A stretch of DNA of 6,533 nucleotides from Alphaproteobacteria bacterium. GTDB taxonomy: Bacteria; Pseudomonadota; Alphaproteobacteria; M2410. Where the stretch lies: the NCBI GenBank assembly GCA_021774955.1, contig JAJFIN010000494.1, positions 1-6,533 on the forward strand. The letters run 5' to 3'. A program made the position numbers and the translations under genes. Below, piece after piece: positions 1 through 5,978 of the stretch (position 1 is the first letter of the stretch; every line of letters starts with the position of its first letter). The notes under the pieces are model-generated. The model was not told the origin of the DNA. It saw only the letters and a program-made list of their open reading frames with translations, and ran no database searches.

Positions 1-537
1 GCCGCTGTTGAACTTGGCAAGGCGATGGGTGCGCGGGTGATCGCGGCCGCCTCCTCTGAAGACAAGGTCGCCTTTTGTAAAGAGGTGGGTGCAGACGATG
101 GTTTTGTCTATCCGCGTGGGCCCCTTGATCGCGACCAGCAAAAAGCAATATCAAATGCCATCAAGGATTTGACAGGAGGCGAAGGGGCGGACGTCATTTA
201 TGATCCGATCGGAGACGATTATGCCGAGCCTGCTTTACGTGCGATAGCTTGGAAGGGGCGTTATTTGGTCATTGGGTTTGCGGCCGGCGATATTCCGAAA
301 ATTCCTCTGAATCTGGCGCTCCTCAAAGGGTGCGATATCGTTGGTGTATTCTGGGGCGCCTTTACCATGCGTGAGACGGCTTTGCACCAAGAAAACTTGA
401 GCGAGTTGATGGAATGGTATAAGGCCGGCAAAATCAGACCGCACGTGTCTGCCAGTTATCCGCTTGAACAAGCGGTCGATGCCTTGCGTGACATGTCGGG
501 CCGAAAAGTGATGGGTAAGGTTGTACTGACACCCTAA
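1..537 (+). CDS. NAD(P)H:quinone oxidoreductase, zinc-type MDR family (5' partial)
   Basis: This is the C-terminal 178 residues of a medium-chain dehydrogenase/reductase of the quinone oxidoreductase (Qor-like) branch. The frame is open from the first base of the window, so the start lies outside; family members are about 325 residues, so roughly the first 150 (the GroES-like domain and the AAGGVG nucleotide-binding loop) are missing. What remains begins just after that loop, with AAVELGKAMGARVIAAASS and EEVGADD-like text (residues 1-35), typical of the Rossmann half. It continues with the GGEGADVIYDPIG motif (about 59-71), GRYLVIGFAAG (about 86-96) and a C-terminal end reading GRKVMGKVVLTP. 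Enzymes of this type reduce quinones or alpha,beta-unsaturated carbonyls with NADPH in the cytoplasm; the substrate cannot be read from the fragment. The next gene follows after 28 bases on the same strand, so co-transcription is likely. Confidence 0.9.
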   Translation, partial: AAVELGKAMGARVIAAASSEDKVAFCKEVGADDGFVYPRGPLDRDQQKAISNAIKDLTGGEGADVIYDPIGDDYAEPALRAIAWKGRYLVIGFAAGDIPKIPLNLALLKGCDIVGVFWGAFTMRETALHQENLSELMEWYKAGKIRPHVSASYPLEQAVDALRDMSGRKVMGKVVLTP

Positions 538-554
538 TCCGATTGATTGACGTT

Positions 555-560
555 GGAGGA
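555..560 (+). promoter_or_regulatory. Ribosome binding site fixing a GTG start
   Basis: GGAGGA ends 5 bases before the GTG at 566. It is a near-perfect Shine-Dalgarno sequence, and it decides the non-ATG start of the serine hydrolase that follows. Confidence 0.75.
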
Positions 561-565
561 AACGG

Positions 566-1825
566 GTGACCCAAGACCTTATTGATGTTTCGCAGGATGT
601 AGAGGGTAAACAAGTTCAGGGCTTTGTCTCAGAACGATTTCAGCCGGTCTATGATGCGTTTGTAGAAAACTTTCGTACACGGAATGAAGGCGGTGCGAGT
701 GTTTGTCTTACTTACCAAGGCGAGACCGTCGTCGATCTATGGGGCGGTTATCGCGACATCAAAACAAAAGTCCCTTGGGAAGAAGACACTCTTGTTGTGG
801 TGTTTTCGTCGACCAAGGGAGCAACCGCATTTTGCGCGCATGTCTTGATTGATCGAGGAGATTTGGATCTCAATGCGCCTATGGCTGACTATTGGCCAGA
901 ATTTTCGTGCGCCGGCAAAGAAGACGCAACGGTGGCCATGGCACTCGACCATTCCGTTGGGGTTCCGGCTGTTCGCGAAAAGCTCAAACCAGGGGCTTTT
1001 TATGATTGGGACTATATGGCTGAACGGGTGGCGGCTGAAGAAGCGTTTTGGCAGCCGGGAACGAGGCTTGGCTATCATGCGGTGACCTTTGGTTGGACGG
1101 TTGGAGAATTGGTCCGACGGGTGTCGGGCAAATCACTCGGCACTTTTTTTAAAGATGAAATTGCCGATCCCCTGGGAATTGATTTTTGGATCGGCGCACC
1201 GGCAGATGTTGAGCCGAGGATTGCAACACTCAAACGAAATCTTCCGCCGGCCGGTGACCCACAATCGAGGTTCATCAAGAAGGTGCTGACTGATCCCTCA
1301 TCGCCATCAAGCCTATTCATCTTGAACAATGGCGGTGCGCAGGCAGGAGAGCCGGCTTACTGGCAAGCCGAGCAGGGGGCCGGCAGTGGCCTGACCAACG
1401 GCCGTGGTCTTGCGGGTCTCTATGCCCCATTGGCCAATGGGGGTGCGCATCAAGGCACACAATTTGTTGGATCGAACACGCTGGCGCGCATGGGGCGCGT
1501 GGCCATGGCAACCCACGAAGATGCAACGCTCGCTATCCCTACACGTTTTGCATTGGGCTTCATGAAAAGCATAGACAATCGCGGGCTGACCAGTGGCGAC
1601 AATGTGCCGATGGAAAGCGTCATACTTTCAGATGCGGCCTTTGGCCATGTTGGCATGGGGGGCTCGCTTGGTTTTGCCGATCCGCAAGAGAACTTAAGCT
1701 TCGGTTATGCGATGAATAATATGGGGCTCGGTATTTTGCTCAATGATCGCGGACAATCACTGGTTGATGCGGCGTATCAATCGCTTGGCTTTACGACCAA
1801 TGTGTCGGGCGTTTGGATGCGATAA
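566..1825 (+). CDS. Beta-lactamase-fold serine hydrolase (family VIII esterase / EstB type)
   Basis: A 419-residue protein of the beta-lactamase-related (class C, penicillin-binding-protein-like) hydrolases, which includes EstB-type carboxylesterases. Three expected active-site elements are visible. The SxxK motif is S81-S-T-K84 in VVFSSTKGATA, giving the acylated serine and the general-base lysine. The tyrosine motif is Y170 in WQPGTRLGYHAVTFGW. The third motif is H361-V-G in FGHVGMGGSLGFADP, in the place held by KTG in true class C beta-lactamases. The usual HxxGLP segment reads HSVGVP (129-134). The length matches the family, and there is no signal peptide, so the protein is probably cytoplasmic. 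The HxG third motif argues for ester hydrolysis rather than antibiotic resistance, but the natural substrate is unknown. The start is GTG, chosen for the GGAGGA just upstream. The gene lies 28 bases after the oxidoreductase and probably shares its transcript. No terminator is evident after the stop. Confidence 0.93.
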   Translation: MTQDLIDVSQDVEGKQVQGFVSERFQPVYDAFVENFRTRNEGGASVCLTYQGETVVDLWGGYRDIKTKVPWEEDTLVVVFSSTKGATAFCAHVLIDRGDLDLNAPMADYWPEFSCAGKEDATVAMALDHSVGVPAVREKLKPGAFYDWDYMAERVAAEEAFWQPGTRLGYHAVTFGWTVGELVRRVSGKSLGTFFKDEIADPLGIDFWIGAPADVEPRIATLKRNLPPAGDPQSRFIKKVLTDPSSPSSLFILNNGGAQAGEPAYWQAEQGAGSGLTNGRGLAGLYAPLANGGAHQGTQFVGSNTLARMGRVAMATHEDATLAIPTRFALGFMKSIDNRGLTSGDNVPMESVILSDAAFGHVGMGGSLGFADPQENLSFGYAMNNMGLGILLNDRGQSLVDAAYQSLGFTTNVSGVWMR

Positions 1826-2031
1826 AAAGATTCAGTGGGCGTCATAAATAACATGATTGCTTTTGTTGTGCATAATTTCAATTGTGTGCCGCGTTACAGG
1901 ACCCCGTCTTTTCCTTGAAATTGTTTGCCTTTGCCGTGCTCACGTGGTGAATTAAAAAAAGCGCCTAGCGCTTCGCGGAGTTGCCAAACACAAGAAGCAA
2001 CACGCAATGGGAAGGATGAACGTTACCGGGC
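1826..2031. other. Intergenic gap with no convincing gene
   Basis: These 206 bases are AT-richer than the flanking genes and separate two same-strand genes. I see no RNA gene and no coding frame with a credible start and protein-like composition. The only clear structure is a hairpin with an A-run at its left side (1954-1973), annotated separately. Any promoter of the downstream transporter should lie here, but I could not find a -35/-10 pair good enough to call. Confidence 0.5.
1954..1973 (-). terminator. Possible rho-independent terminator, minus orientation
   Basis: On the minus strand, AAGCGC and GCGCTT pair around a TAG loop (plus-strand arms at 1959-1964 and 1968-1973). The right arm runs into a seven-T tract, of which five Ts lie beyond the stem. 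The form is that of a short intrinsic terminator. The stem is only 6 bp, so it may be weak. No annotated minus-strand gene ends here: both neighbours are on the plus strand. Confidence 0.4.
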
Positions 2032-3096
2032 ATGGATATTGACCAGGATGGCCGCTCTAATTCGGTTGTCGTACAAAGTTATCTACACCGGTGGCGCAAC
2101 CTACCGCCAAACCTCCGAGGTGCATTGTGGCTTTTGATGTCGGCTGTTTTGTTTACCGGCATGTCGACACTGGTCAAATTCTTAGGTAGTCGTTATGCCG
2201 CTCTTGAAGTTGCCTTTTTTCGCAGTCTAACCGGTCTCATCTTTATTCTGCCATTTTTGTTTAGGGCTGGCGGTGTTGGTTTCAAGACGCAAAGATTAAG
2301 GATGCATCTTCTACGGGGACTTTGCGGCACCGGCGGTATGATGTGCGGATTTTATGCACTCGTCCATCTACCCTTAGCCGATGCTAATGCCATTAGTTTT
2401 TCCCGCGCCCTTTTTTTGGTGCCGATGGCGTTTCTGTTTGTTGGCGAGGTAGCGGGTTGGCGTCGGGGCTTGGCAACTATTGTTGGGTTTGCCGGTGTAC
2501 TTGTTGTGGTGCGACCCTCTGGAACAATGGATCCAGCGGCAGCTGTAGCTTTGTTGGGTGCCGCTTTGGTCGCCGGGGCTGTGATCTGTGTCAAACTACT
2601 TTCGCGCACAGACGGACCAACGACGTTGTTATTCTACTCGTCGCTCATTGGTCTGACTATCACGACTATACCGGCAGTGCTGCAATGGACGACGCCGACA
2701 TTTTCTGACATGGGGCTGTTGCTGTTGATGGGTCTTTTTGGCGTCTCAGCCCATACCTGTTTTATCCGCGCTTACTCGATCGGTGATGTGGTCGCTTTGG
2801 CGCCTATTGATTATATGCGGCTAATCTTTGCTGGTACGGCAGGCTATGTCTTTTTTGCTAATGTGCCTGACCAGTTCACTATTCTGGGGGCGGTCATCAT
2901 CGTGCTCTCGACGCTCTATATTACGCTGCGTGAAGCGCGGATCGCGCGCAATAGTCCTGACGAGTTTACCATGAAAGTGGCAGCAATCGGCACCTCAGAC
3001 CCTCTTCAGGAACCGGTTTACGGTCCTATACGGACCCCTGTGGCCCAAGCACAACACTCCGCTCCAGACCCCCAAAAACCCCCAGAAAAGGGGTGA
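2032..3096 (+). CDS. EamA/DMT-superfamily transporter, ten-helix inner-membrane protein
   Basis: A 354-residue drug/metabolite-transporter-superfamily permease with two EamA repeats. About ten hydrophobic segments can be read, near residues 28-49, 60-78, 96-114, 120-138, 146-161, 170-190, 198-216, 226-246, 256-276 and 282-299. Repeat 1 has the usual ALWLLMSAVLFTGMSTLVK opening and ends with the GEVAGWRRG...GFAGVLVVVRP segment (138-162); repeat 2 starts at ALLGAALVAGAVICVK. Relatives export or import small metabolites, and the substrate cannot be told from sequence. The last 55 residues or so (300-354) are hydrophilic and rich in proline and glutamine, longer than the short tail common in the family. 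ATG 2032 is the only ATG that fits: a TGA at 2017 closes the frame upstream, and the next methionine (M36) lies inside helix 1. The only purine-rich stretch, GGGAAGGA at 2009-2016, is 15 bases away, so initiation looks weak. The SH3-like gene follows after 53 bases. Confidence 0.92.
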   Translation: MDIDQDGRSNSVVVQSYLHRWRNLPPNLRGALWLLMSAVLFTGMSTLVKFLGSRYAALEVAFFRSLTGLIFILPFLFRAGGVGFKTQRLRMHLLRGLCGTGGMMCGFYALVHLPLADANAISFSRALFLVPMAFLFVGEVAGWRRGLATIVGFAGVLVVVRPSGTMDPAAAVALLGAALVAGAVICVKLLSRTDGPTTLLFYSSLIGLTITTIPAVLQWTTPTFSDMGLLLLMGLFGVSAHTCFIRAYSIGDVVALAPIDYMRLIFAGTAGYVFFANVPDQFTILGAVIIVLSTLYITLREARIARNSPDEFTMKVAAIGTSDPLQEPVYGPIRTPVAQAQHSAPDPQKPPEKG

Positions 3097-3149
3097 ATCG
3101 AGCGTGGTATCTCGGTTACACTGGCTCAAGGCCAAATGCGGGGTAGGCC

Positions 3150-3914
3150 ATGCGTATTGTAAATCAGCTCGCGCTCATTATGGCATTCGTCGGAGGCGCG
3201 TTTCTAATCTGGGGGACTTTTCTCGCGCCAGAGCCTCAAGGATTTGGCTCTTCTCCTGCGCCTTATGATTCTTCGTCATTCGATGTTACGAACGAAGGGG
3301 CGCCTTACGATGTTTCCCAACCGGCCATATTTCACTTTCCACCGCCTGACGAAGCAAGCTTTGACGAAGACTTTCTGGCGTTTCGCGATCGGTTTAAAGC
3401 GGCTGTAGATTCTCGAAATCTATCGCGTGTTTTATCGATGGCATCGAAAGATGTTGTAGTGTCGTTTGGCGGCGATGCGGGTCATCAAGCCTTGTCCGCT
3501 CTTTTGAACGACCCAGATGCGGGAGAAGGTTATTGGTTTCAGCTTGATGATATTTTATCTCTTCCGGCTGCATCCTCTTCAGCGGGTGGCTATTGCGTGC
3601 CTTATATAACGTGTCAGGACCTTCCGCCAGAAGTTGGTATTATCGAGCCATTTGAAACGGCTTTTGTCATAGTACCTGACGCTTCTGTATATGTGGCGCC
3701 AGACCAGTCTTCAGAAGTCGTCAGAACACTTTCCTACGATGCGGTTTTGCTGGGGTCGTTCCTGGATGACCCAGATTGGGCCGAGATTGTCGTACCTGGT
3801 GATGGTGAAGGTTATATTCTTCGTAAGGACTTTCGCATGGCGGTCGGGTTTCGGGCTTACTTCGAAGAAATAGATGGTGCCTGGAAAATGTCGGTGTTTG
3901 TCGCCGGCGACTAA
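3150..3914 (+). CDS. Exported or membrane-anchored protein with C-terminal SH3-like domain, function unknown
   Basis: A 254-residue protein I cannot place in a named family. Residues 1-25 (MRIVNQLALIMAFVGGAFLI and on) are a hydrophobic N-terminal segment after a single arginine. It is a signal peptide or an uncleaved anchor, with no lipobox cysteine. Next comes a low-complexity linker rich in Ser, Pro, Phe and Asp (26-70), then a mainly helical segment (72-145) with FDEDFLAFRDRFKAAVDSRN. The C-terminal part (about 168-230) resembles a bacterial SH3 domain: AFVIVPDASVYVAPDQSSE, LSYDAVLLG, then DWAEIVVPGDGEGYILRKDF. Two cysteines (149 and 155) close together could form a disulfide outside the cytoplasm. 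Bacterial SH3 domains often bind cell-wall peptides, so a periplasmic role is likely, but that is inference. ATG 3150 has only GGGG (3140-3143) as a weak ribosome binding site. The gene may share a transcript with the transporter upstream. Confidence 0.8.
   Translation: MRIVNQLALIMAFVGGAFLIWGTFLAPEPQGFGSSPAPYDSSSFDVTNEGAPYDVSQPAIFHFPPPDEASFDEDFLAFRDRFKAAVDSRNLSRVLSMASKDVVVSFGGDAGHQALSALLNDPDAGEGYWFQLDDILSLPAASSSAGGYCVPYITCQDLPPEVGIIEPFETAFVIVPDASVYVAPDQSSEVVRTLSYDAVLLGSFLDDPDWAEIVVPGDGEGYILRKDFRMAVGFRAYFEEIDGAWKMSVFVAGD
3900..3911. repeat. 12-bp perfect palindrome at a convergent gene junction
   Basis: GTCGCCGGCGAC is its own reverse complement and ends at the first base of the stop codon of the SH3-like gene, 12 bases before the stop of the convergent DUF1232 gene. 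No T-run follows on either strand, so it is not a standard intrinsic terminator. It encodes the last residues of the protein (VAGD) and may be chance in a GC-rich codon run. Confidence 0.3.
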
Positions 3915-3923
3915 CGGCCACAA

Positions 3924-4298
3924 CTACTTTTCTTGCAATAAAGCTTCTGCGGCACGTGCGCGGTGTTGTGGTTTGATATGACCGGCAACAATTGAAATGG
4001 CGGTGGCTAGAACCGTGGCGTCATCGGTAAAGCCAAAACCTGCGATGAAATCAGGGATCATATCGGCGGGCATGACGAAGTAGGCCAGTGCGGCAATGAG
4101 GACACCTTTTACCCGGCCCGGGGTTAGAGGATCGACGGCGCAATAAAAGGCTGCGGCGAGGTCCTCAGCAAAGGGGATTTGCCCACATACGCGCCGAAAT
4201 TTGCGCCAAAAGTGATCGTTCACAACGCGTTCGTGCTGAACGATCTCTGTGCCTGGCTCGTATGGCGGTTCTTGGTCGGTGTCGTAAGAAGGTGCCAT
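3924..4298 (-). CDS. DUF1232 (YkvA-like) small protein
   Basis: A 124-residue protein with the DUF1232 signature: FAEDLAAAFYCAVDPLTPGRVKGVL (about 43-67) leading into YFVMPADMIPDFIAGFGFTDD (about 73-93), where the PxDxIPDFI...GFxDD pattern is diagnostic. The core helix is moderately hydrophobic and may associate with the membrane. The biochemical role of the family is not established. The reading frame stays open upstream to 4697, but that part overlaps the divergent dehydrogenase and has biased, non-protein-like composition. I therefore chose ATG 4298, which gives the usual family length and lies just downstream of a promoter-like sequence. An ATG at 4388 is a less likely alternative adding 30 residues; neither start has a good Shine-Dalgarno sequence. 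The stop lies 9 bases from that of the convergent SH3-like gene, with no terminator visible between them. Confidence 0.85.
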   Translation of the reverse strand: MAPSYDTDQEPPYEPGTEIVQHERVVNDHFWRKFRRVCGQIPFAEDLAAAFYCAVDPLTPGRVKGVLIAALAYFVMPADMIPDFIAGFGFTDDATVLATAISIVAGHIKPQHRARAAEALLQEK

Positions 4299-4304
4299 CA
4301 CTCG

Positions 4305-4333
4305 AATATGGGGTTCGAAGGCCGCGCTGCCAA
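4305..4333 (-). promoter_or_regulatory. Candidate sigma-70-type promoter for the DUF1232 gene
   Basis: On the minus strand, TTGGCA (4333-4328; 5 of 6 matches to TTGACA) and CATATT (4310-4305; 4 of 6 to TATAAT) are separated by exactly 17 bases. The -10 box ends 6 bases before the ATG at 4298, which puts the expected transcription start at or near the start codon. That fits the lack of a Shine-Dalgarno sequence and would give a leaderless mRNA. This is a match by eye to consensus, without experimental support. Confidence 0.35.
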
Positions 4334-4337
4334 GACA

Positions 4338-4367
4338 TTGATGTTGGCGGGTTACCTCTGCTAAGAC
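4338..4367 (+). promoter_or_regulatory. Weak candidate promoter for the acyl-CoA dehydrogenase gene
   Basis: TTGATG (4338-4343) and TAAGAC (4362-4367) lie 18 bases apart, about 50 bases before the dehydrogenase ATG. The -35 box is fair and the -10 box poor. It is the best plus-strand pair I saw in the 121-base divergent gap, where a promoter is expected. Confidence 0.2.
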
Positions 4368-4419
4368 AGGATCTGACGGACAAGCCATAAGAGCTGGACT
4401 GAAAAAAAGGAAAAAGAAC

Positions 4420-5187
4420 ATGGAACTCAATTCATCTGTCAGCGCGATTGTTACCGGCGGTGCCTCCGGGCTCGGTGAAGCGACAGCGCGTGAACTGGCA
4501 TCAACTGGTGTCAAAGTTGGTATTTTCGATCTCAATGTCGAGCGCGGTGAGGCGTTGGCAGAAGAAATTGGCGGTGTCTTTTGTGAATGCAACGTGGCTG
4601 ATGAAGATAGCGTCAAGGCGGCATTTGAAAAGGTCCGCGCCACCAATGGCCAAGAACGGATCTTGGTAAACTGCGCTGGCATCGGAATTGCCGTCAAAAC
4701 TGTTGGTAAAGACGGTGCTCATCCGATGGGCCTGTTTGAAAAAGTGTTGCAAGTCAATCTGATGGGTACGTTTCGCTGCATCGCCAATGCGGCAGAAGGG
4801 ATGACGCAATCAGACCCCGTCACTGAAGATGGCGAACGCGGTGTTGTGATCAACACAGCGTCGGTTGCCGCCTTTGACGGTCAAGTTGGGCAAGCCGCCT
4901 ACTCGGCTTCGAAAGGCGGGATTGTTGGCATGACACTCCCAATCGCCCGCGACTTGTCTCGCAATGGTGTTCGCTGTGTGACGATTGCCCCAGGTTTGTT
5001 CCGTACACCTCTTTTAGCTGGTGCACCCGAAGAAGTCTTGCAATCGCTTGGCGCACAAGTGCCGTTCCCAGCGCGCCTTGGCGATCCTGGAGAATACGCA
5101 AAACTGGCGCGTCAGATCTGCGAAAACTCAATGTTGAATGGTGAAACGATCCGTTTGGATGGCGCGATCCGTATGGCGCCGCGTTGA
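4420..5187 (+). CDS. Short-chain dehydrogenase, 3-hydroxyacyl-CoA dehydrogenase type 2 (HSD10-like)
   Basis: A 255-residue classical SDR. It has TGGASGLG (12-19) for cofactor binding, an acidic D37 at the end of strand 2 favouring NAD+, NCAG (84-87), N113, the catalytic S148 and the pair Y161/K165 in YSASK. It matches the HSD10 (type 2 3-hydroxyacyl-CoA dehydrogenase) subgroup well beyond the SDR core: VNLMGTFRC, INTASVAAFDGQVGQAAYS, KGGIVGMTLPIARDL, TIAPGLFRTPLL, VPFPARLGDPGEYA and LNGETIRLDGAIRM are nearly family-standard. Such enzymes oxidise short or 2-methyl-branched 3-hydroxyacyl-CoA in the cytoplasm, as in isoleucine degradation and short-chain beta-oxidation; the exact substrate here is inferred. 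AAAGGA lies 8 bases before ATG 4420. The gene is divergent from the DUF1232 gene and closes with its own terminator, so it is likely a single-gene transcript. Confidence 0.95.
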   Translation: MELNSSVSAIVTGGASGLGEATARELASTGVKVGIFDLNVERGEALAEEIGGVFCECNVADEDSVKAAFEKVRATNGQERILVNCAGIGIAVKTVGKDGAHPMGLFEKVLQVNLMGTFRCIANAAEGMTQSDPVTEDGERGVVINTASVAAFDGQVGQAAYSASKGGIVGMTLPIARDLSRNGVRCVTIAPGLFRTPLLAGAPEEVLQSLGAQVPFPARLGDPGEYAKLARQICENSMLNGETIRLDGAIRMAPR

Positions 5188-5207
5188 GTTTAGTCTCTGT
5201 TTCCGGG

Positions 5208-5241
5208 AAGCCCCTTGCGGATCACCCGCGGGGGGCTTTTT
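5208..5241 (+). terminator. Strong rho-independent terminator after the acyl-CoA dehydrogenase
   Basis: AAGCCCC (5208-5214) pairs with GGGGCTT (5232-5238). Inside it, TTGCGG (5215-5220) pairs with CCGCGG (5226-5231) through two G-U wobbles, giving a continuous 13-bp stem with a 5-base loop (ATCAC). A run of Ts spans 5237-5241. It starts 20 bases after the dehydrogenase stop. Read on the minus strand it lacks a T tract, so it serves the plus strand only. Confidence 0.88.
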
Positions 5242-5608
5242 AGTTTCTCAACCGCGACCAGGTCATGCCGAAGGCCAGGATGATGGCGAGGATGATTTGA
5301 CCGGCATAGATGAACCAATCGGTCGTGCCGATGACGAAAAACTCATAATCGGTCAGGACCCAAATGAGCGCGCCAAGAAAGGCTGCGCCCAAGAGGCTGC
5401 CGACAAAGCCAATCGACTGAAGCGTGCCTTGGATGCAGATGATGGCCAGGATGATCAAAACGACGCCGCTGAAAGTTGTAACCGACAGGGGAACCTCAAA
5501 CAAACCGGTGACCATGTGATAGAAGGACTTTCCATTGGAGCTGTAAGCGCCAAAAACCAAGAGCAAGGCCAGCAGCCACCGCGTCATGAAGACTCTAAGA
5601 TTTTCCAT
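5240..5608 (-). CDS. DUF6524-like four-helix membrane protein, function unknown
   Basis: A 122-residue, very hydrophobic protein resembling the DUF6524 family of small proteobacterial membrane proteins; I make this assignment by recall of the family pattern, not by search. Four membrane segments can be read, near residues 9-22, 43-61, 64-86 and 97-117, with YSSNGKSFYHMV between the first two, where relatives carry a comparable Y-NP-x-W/Y-F/Y stretch. No catalytic motif is visible. ATG 5608 has GGGGGA about 10 bases upstream; starting at M8 (5587) would give MTRWLLALLL and is a possible alternative. It is the last gene of the likely lepB-phhB run, 55 bases after phhB. Its TAA stop (5242-5240) lies within the T-run of the opposing dehydrogenase terminator. 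Confidence 0.82.
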   Translation of the reverse strand: MENLRVFMTRWLLALLLVFGAYSSNGKSFYHMVTGLFEVPLSVTTFSGVVLIILAIICIQGTLQSIGFVGSLLGAAFLGALIWVLTDYEFFVIGTTDWFIYAGQIILAIILAFGMTWSRLRN

Positions 5609-5663
5609 GGCCCATTAATCCCCCGATTTATGATCTCGTCCAAGGAAGACATTATCCTCAGCA

Positions 5664-5957
5664 TCACTTCGCTGCAATGTCATCCATGAATTGGGCCATT
5701 TTTAGGTCACGTTGGCTCAATCCACCGGCATCGTGGGTCGAAAGCGTCACTTCGACCCGATTATAGACATTGAACCATTCCGGATGGTGGTCGTGCTTGT
5801 CGGCATAGATCGCGGCACGGGCCATAAAACCGAAGGCTTCGTTGAAGTCATCGAAGGTGAAGGTTTTGTGGAGAGCGTCGCGCCCGTCGACTTCCTCCCA
5901 TGAAGAAAATTGTTTGAGCGCGGCCGCGCGCTCCTCATCGGTTAGTTTGGCAACCAT
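5664..5957 (-). CDS. phhB: Pterin-4a-carbinolamine dehydratase (4a-hydroxytetrahydrobiopterin dehydratase)
   Basis: A 97-residue protein of the PCD/DCoH family, full length for the family. The signature is KHDHHPEW (54-61), with the two active-site histidines H57 and H58 and the third, H75, in STHDAGGLS, 17 residues after H58 as in the mammalian enzyme. The C-terminal helix reads LSQRDLKMAQFMDDIA. The enzyme dehydrates 4a-hydroxytetrahydropterin to quinonoid dihydropterin, regenerating the cofactor of phenylalanine hydroxylase in the cytoplasm. No phhA-like hydroxylase gene is in the window, so the partner would be elsewhere, or the protein may serve another pterin pathway. ATG 5957 is supported by TGGAG on the minus strand 8 bases upstream. 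It begins 21 bases after the lepB stop, so the two are very probably co-transcribed. Confidence 0.95.
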   Translation of the reverse strand: MVAKLTDEERAAALKQFSSWEEVDGRDALHKTFTFDDFNEAFGFMARAAIYADKHDHHPEWFNVYNRVEVTLSTHDAGGLSQRDLKMAQFMDDIAAK

Positions 5958-5965
5958 TCCTCGCG

Positions 5966-5970
5966 CTCCA
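5966..5970 (-). promoter_or_regulatory. Ribosome binding site of phhB
   Basis: TGGAG on the minus strand, 8 bases before ATG 5957, lies in the 21-base gap after lepB. It confirms the phhB start and translation from a shared mRNA. Confidence 0.6.
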
Positions 5971-5978
5971 AAGTGTGT

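Noticed and set aside
737..1078. A 113-codon minus-strand frame inside the serine hydrolase gene
   Set aside because: It lies wholly within a gene whose active-site motifs are clear; its composition is that of a shadow.
566..1825. Antibiotic-inactivating class C beta-lactamase
   Set aside because: The third motif is HVG rather than KTG, the tyrosine motif is YHA rather than YxN, and there is no signal peptide, so an esterase-like hydrolase is the better reading.
1925..2137. A 70-codon plus-strand frame starting at TTG in the intergenic gap
   Set aside because: No ribosome binding site, no recognisable protein pattern, and it overlaps the transporter start in a different phase.
3071..3092. 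CCCC/GGGG hairpin at the 3' end of the transporter gene
   Set aside because: The stem is only about 4 bp, lies within the coding region and has no T-run, so it is not a terminator.
4299..4697. N-terminal extension of the DUF1232 frame by 133 residues
   Set aside because: It overlaps the start of the well-supported dehydrogenase gene. Its composition is Ser/Ala/Pro/Thr-rich shadow text, and the family is about 120-130 residues long.
5138..5689. A 183-codon plus-strand open frame antisense to the DUF6524-like gene
   Set aside because: It is rich in Asp, Gln and Arg, as expected from the reverse complement of a hydrophobic membrane gene. It crosses a strong terminator, overlaps the end of the dehydrogenase, and the minus-strand protein has clear membrane helices.
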